Below are positions 61,401 to 64,000 of a stretch of 64,000 nucleotides of DNA, in pieces. The DNA is from Saccoglossus kowalevskii (lineage: Eukaryota; Hemichordata; Enteropneusta; Harrimaniidae). The notes beneath the pieces are model-generated. The model saw only the letters and a program-made list of their open reading frames with translations. It did not search any database and was not told where the DNA came from. Numbering within the stretch: the first letter of the stretch is position 1; every line of letters begins with the position of its first letter. Position numbers and translations under genes: made by a program. The DNA is taken from NCBI RefSeq assembly GCF_000003605.2, contig NW_003113963.1, positions 354,165 to 418,164 on the forward strand. Direction: 5' to 3'.

Positions 61401-63859
61401 GCCAAAGTATCCCTGTGCTACTTGGGCTAGCTGATCTGTGGTACATCCGCAATCACTGTCTGATATATTCCACCATCCGTTGTTAAACCAGCCTTCGATC
61501 ATCCATACATACTTAGGTCCATACACTCCCTGTCTGTAAGCTTCACAGAATACATTTACACCAATGTCTGGGTAAAAACTTCCTATGATGATCCTTGCAT
61601 CTTTATTCTAAAATAGGGAAACAGGGAAAATTTAATTACTAATAATCTGTCTGATTATGAAATTATCATCTGACAGGATATGTATGTTTAAGGAAACCCG
61701 ATGAAAAATACACAAACATGGAATATTGATTTAGGTCTTCATTTTCAGTACTGCAATGAAAATTTTGTATATTTGGAATAATCGTTCCTTTATAACAGTT
61801 GTATTGATATGTGACATTTTCATATATTGAAATTACGCCTATATACGTACTAATCGTCTTGGATTGGGCACATTGAGCCGGCAATACGCACACATCGGGA
61901 GTCATGCTCTGTCTTTTATTTTGATTAAATAAACCAACAATTCCGAATGATGTGAATTCAATATAATTGTACTGTGTACTCATATATTGCTTGGAAAGTA
62001 GTAAAGATACGTGACAATGCTTATTTTATTTATAATTATTGTACGAGACACACTGCAGGTAATGCGGGGGTGTTATTTTCTGGTCCGCATCTTATTATCT
62101 GGGGTATGAAGCTCACACCAATAAGAGGGAGTAAACCGATGTATTAAAAGAGCCATTATGTCACGTGGTATGATCAACCCAATCACTGAATAATCAGTTT
62201 GAATGAATGCATAAATAACAGAAGAAACGTCACATAATTAAATGAGACAAGATATCGAATCTGTTTTGTGTGGTTGCTCATTTTGTATGATATTTGACTA
62301 ACCTTAATGTTTGTTATGGGTGTGGTTGGGTCCTGGTTGAAAACTTCCGAAGTCAAAACATCGATTTCGTTTTCATGTAAGTCGTTCAACAACTTCTTCA
62401 CTGTCTACAATATCGAAACGAGAACATTGGTAACTCAAGCATAAATGTCATTCCCCTGGCTATTACTTTATCTTAGCTACCATAACTTCAATATAGCGAC
62501 TAGGGAACGATCCCCGGCTTTTACTGTACAGTTACTGTAGCGACCAGAGAACATTCCCCGTGCCACTACTTCATCGTGACGACCAGGGATCATTCCTCCG
62601 GCCACCGTATGTGCTTTATCGTAACGCCAGGGAACATCCCCCGGCTTCTATTTCATCGTATCGACCAGGGAATCTTCATGATCAATTATTAATTCAGTCA
62701 GTTTATGTTAATTGTGACAACGTCTACATAATCTGGATTTTGTTGAAAATAGTTTATATAACGAATTACATGGTGGCCAATCATGCTCAAAGGTGAAATA
62801 ATAAAAAATAAAAAAAATAATAATAAAAAAATAATAGGTGAAATAATATGTGCGTTCACATAGGATCCAACCGATATACCTTACTTTAAAGCTGGTTTGC
62901 AAGATAAATGTTTCCCTGAATTATATTTACATTAGGAACATCTGTACAGACAGCATAATCACCATAAAATTGGTATAACATTATTTTAAAAATTCTGATG
63001 TGAAAACGAATGAACCATATATAATGTGTGAATTCAGTTATCGTATACAGGTTAATGTTTTACCTCCATGTATGTATTAGTCTCTATATTGTTTACTTAC
63101 ATATGTAAAAAGATCATCATTCTGTGTGATAAGCGCCACTTTACTCCATCGATAGCGTTTAAGTAAGGCAACCCTGGTAGGATTATGAGTGTCCACTGCT
63201 GTCATTGCTGTACGGTAAAATAGAGGGTATCGTTCATGATCTGACAATGCAGGTGAACTTCCACCATAGGAAAACTATAATAAAAATCACGTGATCATGT
63301 ACTAACATTATTTATTATACTATAAATGTAAAATGCAATCGCTTTTTATTAGCAATACCTACAGTGACACTACTGAAAAAGAACTATCAGTCAAAAGAAC
63401 TATCAAAAGTTACAACAAAACATTGAGAACTGTTATTCGAATGTCATCTTAAAGCGGGGCAGTCATCACCTGCGCATGCGTCAGATGGCCATTGTTTACA
63501 AACAAGCGTCTACCCATGAGCCTTTGCGTTTTCTAGCGTGTGTTATCGTCGCTTGGGACTCAATTCCCGCGCGTGCGCAGGTGACGACCCTCCCGCTTTA
63601 AGCAACAGTATGCATATATGAACAGATAAGATGGAGTCACAATTCAGTATATTTAAAACGTAATTTCGCTCATTGTGCCAGCGTAGAAAAGTTAATCATA
63701 ATTGTGTTATGTCTATCTTACCGTGACCAGATTGAACTTCTCAGCGGCGTCTGTGATTCTTTGTGCTGCCGTTGAACAGAATGGACCATATAGCATAACC
63801 TTTGGTGGACCATTGTAGAGTGTGTCATACAATGCCTTGATGCCTTGTGCAGGATTACA
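52240..63859 (-). CDS. GABA-B-type metabotropic receptor (class C GPCR), 5'-truncated by window
   Basis: Sixteen coding exons read right to left and join in frame to 745 residues plus stop; more N-terminal exons must lie beyond 64000. Residues 1 to about 340 are the Venus-flytrap ligand domain ([28 protein letters not shown]). Seven membrane segments follow: TM1 in exon H, TM2 in I, TM3 in J, TM4 in K, TM5 across L/M, TM6 in M, TM7 in N. Cys437 and Cys537 match the conserved TM3-ECL2 disulfide. The tail has a leucine-heptad coil (L683, L686, L690, L693) and paired CX3C motifs. GABA-B receptors signal through Gi/o, usually as GB1/GB2 dimers. Here the ligand domain looks GB1-like and the membrane domain GB2-like ([23 protein letters not shown]), so I leave the subunit name open. 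A MITE sits in the first intron of the window. Confidence 0.93.
52584..52724 (-). CDS. GABA-B receptor exon O (cytoplasmic tail)
   Basis: Residues 632-678, a Ser/Thr/Arg-rich stretch ([18 protein letters not shown]) typical of a phosphorylatable cytoplasmic tail. Acceptor GATTACAG, donor GCA/GTAAGT, phase 0 at both ends. No sequence match recalled; called on splice signals and phase. Confidence 0.75.
53114..53223 (-). CDS. GABA-B receptor exon N (TM7)
   Basis: Residues 595-631: end of TM6, a short loop, TM7 and LCLVFVPK. Acceptor TTGACAG, donor AAAG/GTAAGG. A diverged copy lies on the opposite strand at 46100-46209. Confidence 0.93.
53630..53752 (-). CDS. GABA-B receptor exon M (TM5-TM6)
   Basis: Residues 554-594 plus one base. 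[20 protein letters not shown] is the strongly conserved intracellular loop 3 of GB2-type subunits. Acceptor TTACCAG, donor ATTG/GTAAGT. Confidence 0.95.
54656..54761 (-). CDS. GABA-B receptor exon L (ECL2/TM5 start)
   Basis: Residues 519-553 plus one base. Poorly conserved, found by splice phase: acceptor CTATACAG and donor AAAG/GTAGCT fit exons K and M exactly. Cys537 lies 17 residues before the junction glycine, the spacing I recall for GB1/GB2 ECL2, but the usual W-x-G-x-x-Y-x-Y-K-G reads [10 protein letters not shown]. Confidence 0.75.
55006..55125 (-). CDS. GABA-B receptor exon K (TM4)
   Basis: Residues 479-518: hydrophobic TM4 then [11 protein letters not shown], the family's W-x-x-VDP motif. 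Acceptor TTACAG, donor AAG/GTAGTA, phase 0. Confidence 0.92.
55708..55827 (-). CDS. GABA-B receptor exon J (TM3)
   Basis: Residues 439-478. [16 protein letters not shown] is nearly the GB2 TM3/loop 2 motif. The acceptor is the second of two adjacent AGs (TCAGTAG); the first would put an immediate stop in frame. Donor GTA/GTGAGT. Confidence 0.9.
57500..57632 (-). CDS. GABA-B receptor exon I (TM2)
   Basis: Residues 394-438. [15 protein letters not shown] is the GB2-like intracellular loop 1 entering TM2; the exon ends LVCK with the conserved Cys437. Donor AAG/GTGCGT. Confidence 0.92.
57871..58018 (-). CDS. GABA-B receptor exon H (TM1)
   Basis: Residues 345-393 plus two bases. [11 protein letters not shown] is the family's pre-TM1 P-x-D motif, then a hydrophobic TM1 (about 363-386) ending FNIYYRRE. 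Donor AAAG/GTAATG leaves phase 2. Confidence 0.9.
59415..59492 (-). CDS. GABA-B receptor exon G (78 bp)
   Basis: Residues 319-344 plus one base: [16 protein letters not shown] then NISWQG, the stalk before TM1. Acceptor TTTTGTAG, donor GGAG/GTACGT. Confidence 0.87.
59599..59659 (-). CDS. GABA-B receptor exon F (61 bp)
   Basis: Residues 299-318 plus one base: [20 protein letters not shown], the end of the ligand domain. Acceptor CCTACAG, donor CAAG/GTATGT. Confidence 0.85.
60727..60948 (-). CDS. GABA-B receptor exon E
   Basis: Residues 225-298, with [14 protein letters not shown] and [11 protein letters not shown], which resemble GB1 more than GB2. Acceptor TTCAACAG, donor ACT/GTGAGA, phase 0. 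Confidence 0.92.
61350..61607 (-). CDS. GABA-B receptor exon D
   Basis: Residues 139-224, ligand-domain lobe 2: [29 protein letters not shown]. The family's GWY becomes GWF. Donor chosen at GGTGTG/GTGGGT because it keeps phase 0. Confidence 0.92.
62303..62404 (-). CDS. GABA-B receptor exon C
   Basis: Residues 105-138, a linker strand of the ligand domain ending TPITNIK. Acceptor ATTGTAG, donor AAG/GTTAGT, phase 0. The next intron toward exon B holds a ~41-bp repeat. Confidence 0.85.
62490..62672. repeat. ~41-bp degenerate repeat, about 4.5 units, in receptor intron
   Basis: Units centred on CGACCAGGGAACATTCCCCGG recur at 39-43-bp spacing in the intron between exons B and C. Confidence 0.75.
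63101..63274 (-). CDS. GABA-B receptor exon B
   Basis: Residues 47-104. [10 protein letters not shown] matches the GB1 loop whose serine contacts [14 protein letters not shown] follows. Acceptor TTATAG, donor TAT/GTAAGT, phase 0. Confidence 0.92.
63449..63601 (+). mobile_element. MITE family A copy 7, in GABA-B receptor intron
   Basis: 153 bp with TTAA borders between exons A and B of the receptor; the central ATAGCGTGTC part is shortened. Confidence 0.87.
63722..63859 (-). CDS. GABA-B receptor exon A
   Basis: Residues 1-46 of the visible part: start of ligand-binding lobe 1, [16 protein letters not shown] and GPFCSTAA. Acceptor TTACAG, donor ACG/GTAAGA, phase 0. Confidence 0.9.
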
Positions 63860-64000
63860 CTGTAATACGAAAACAAAAATAATATTATATTATATATGGA
63901 CTTCCGAAAGTCAAATGATGTGTTGTGTATACACAGCTCATTAATACGAATATATATAAGATTCACAAAACTTGAATAATTTCTAGACCAACATGAACAT

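Overview
Animal (metazoan) nuclear DNA. It is AT-rich, with intron-split genes, GT-AG splice sites, LINE and MITE repeats and an assembly gap (Ns at 45469-45665). The two genes I can build, a clan-2 cytochrome P450 and a GABA-B-type receptor, together with abundant short inverted-repeat elements, suggest a marine invertebrate. A hemichordate or similar deuterostome is my guess, not something the sequence proves. I see no bacterial operon, CRISPR array or tRNA/rRNA gene.

Layout. 1-17.3 kb: no recognisable gene; AT microsatellites, MITEs, an 80-bp hairpin, a three-unit ~165-bp repeat, and a 1.75-kb minisatellite of 16-bp units (5976-7733). 17.35-26.1 kb: a complete five-exon P450 on the + strand (494 residues predicted), with a CCAAT/TATA promoter and a poly(A) signal; its introns carry MITEs and a LINE relic. 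26.1-52.1 kb: no complete gene; a long (TTTA)n array, a relic resembling part of an envelope gene, a 20-bp tandem repeat, a decayed CR1-like reverse transcriptase, foldback elements, a tandem duplication, and one orphan GABA-B receptor exon on the + strand (46100-46209). 52.1-64 kb: the 3' 16 coding exons of a GABA-B-type receptor on the minus strand. These give 745 residues, from the ligand-binding domain through seven membrane segments to a coiled-coil and Cys/Arg-rich tail. Its 5' end lies beyond the window.

The two genes are convergent and show no functional link: the P450 would be an ER monooxygenase, the receptor a plasma-membrane class C GPCR. All exon joins were worked out by hand from splice signals and reading phase. 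Every junction in both genes keeps frame, which is the main support for the models. Family comparisons are from memory. The most interesting points are the receptor's mixed GB1-like ligand domain and GB2-like membrane domain, its CX3C-X8-CX3C tail, the orphan duplicated exon, a Gln in the P450 I-helix where an acid is usual, and several modular foldback/MITE families. I did not find a clearly new multi-gene system.
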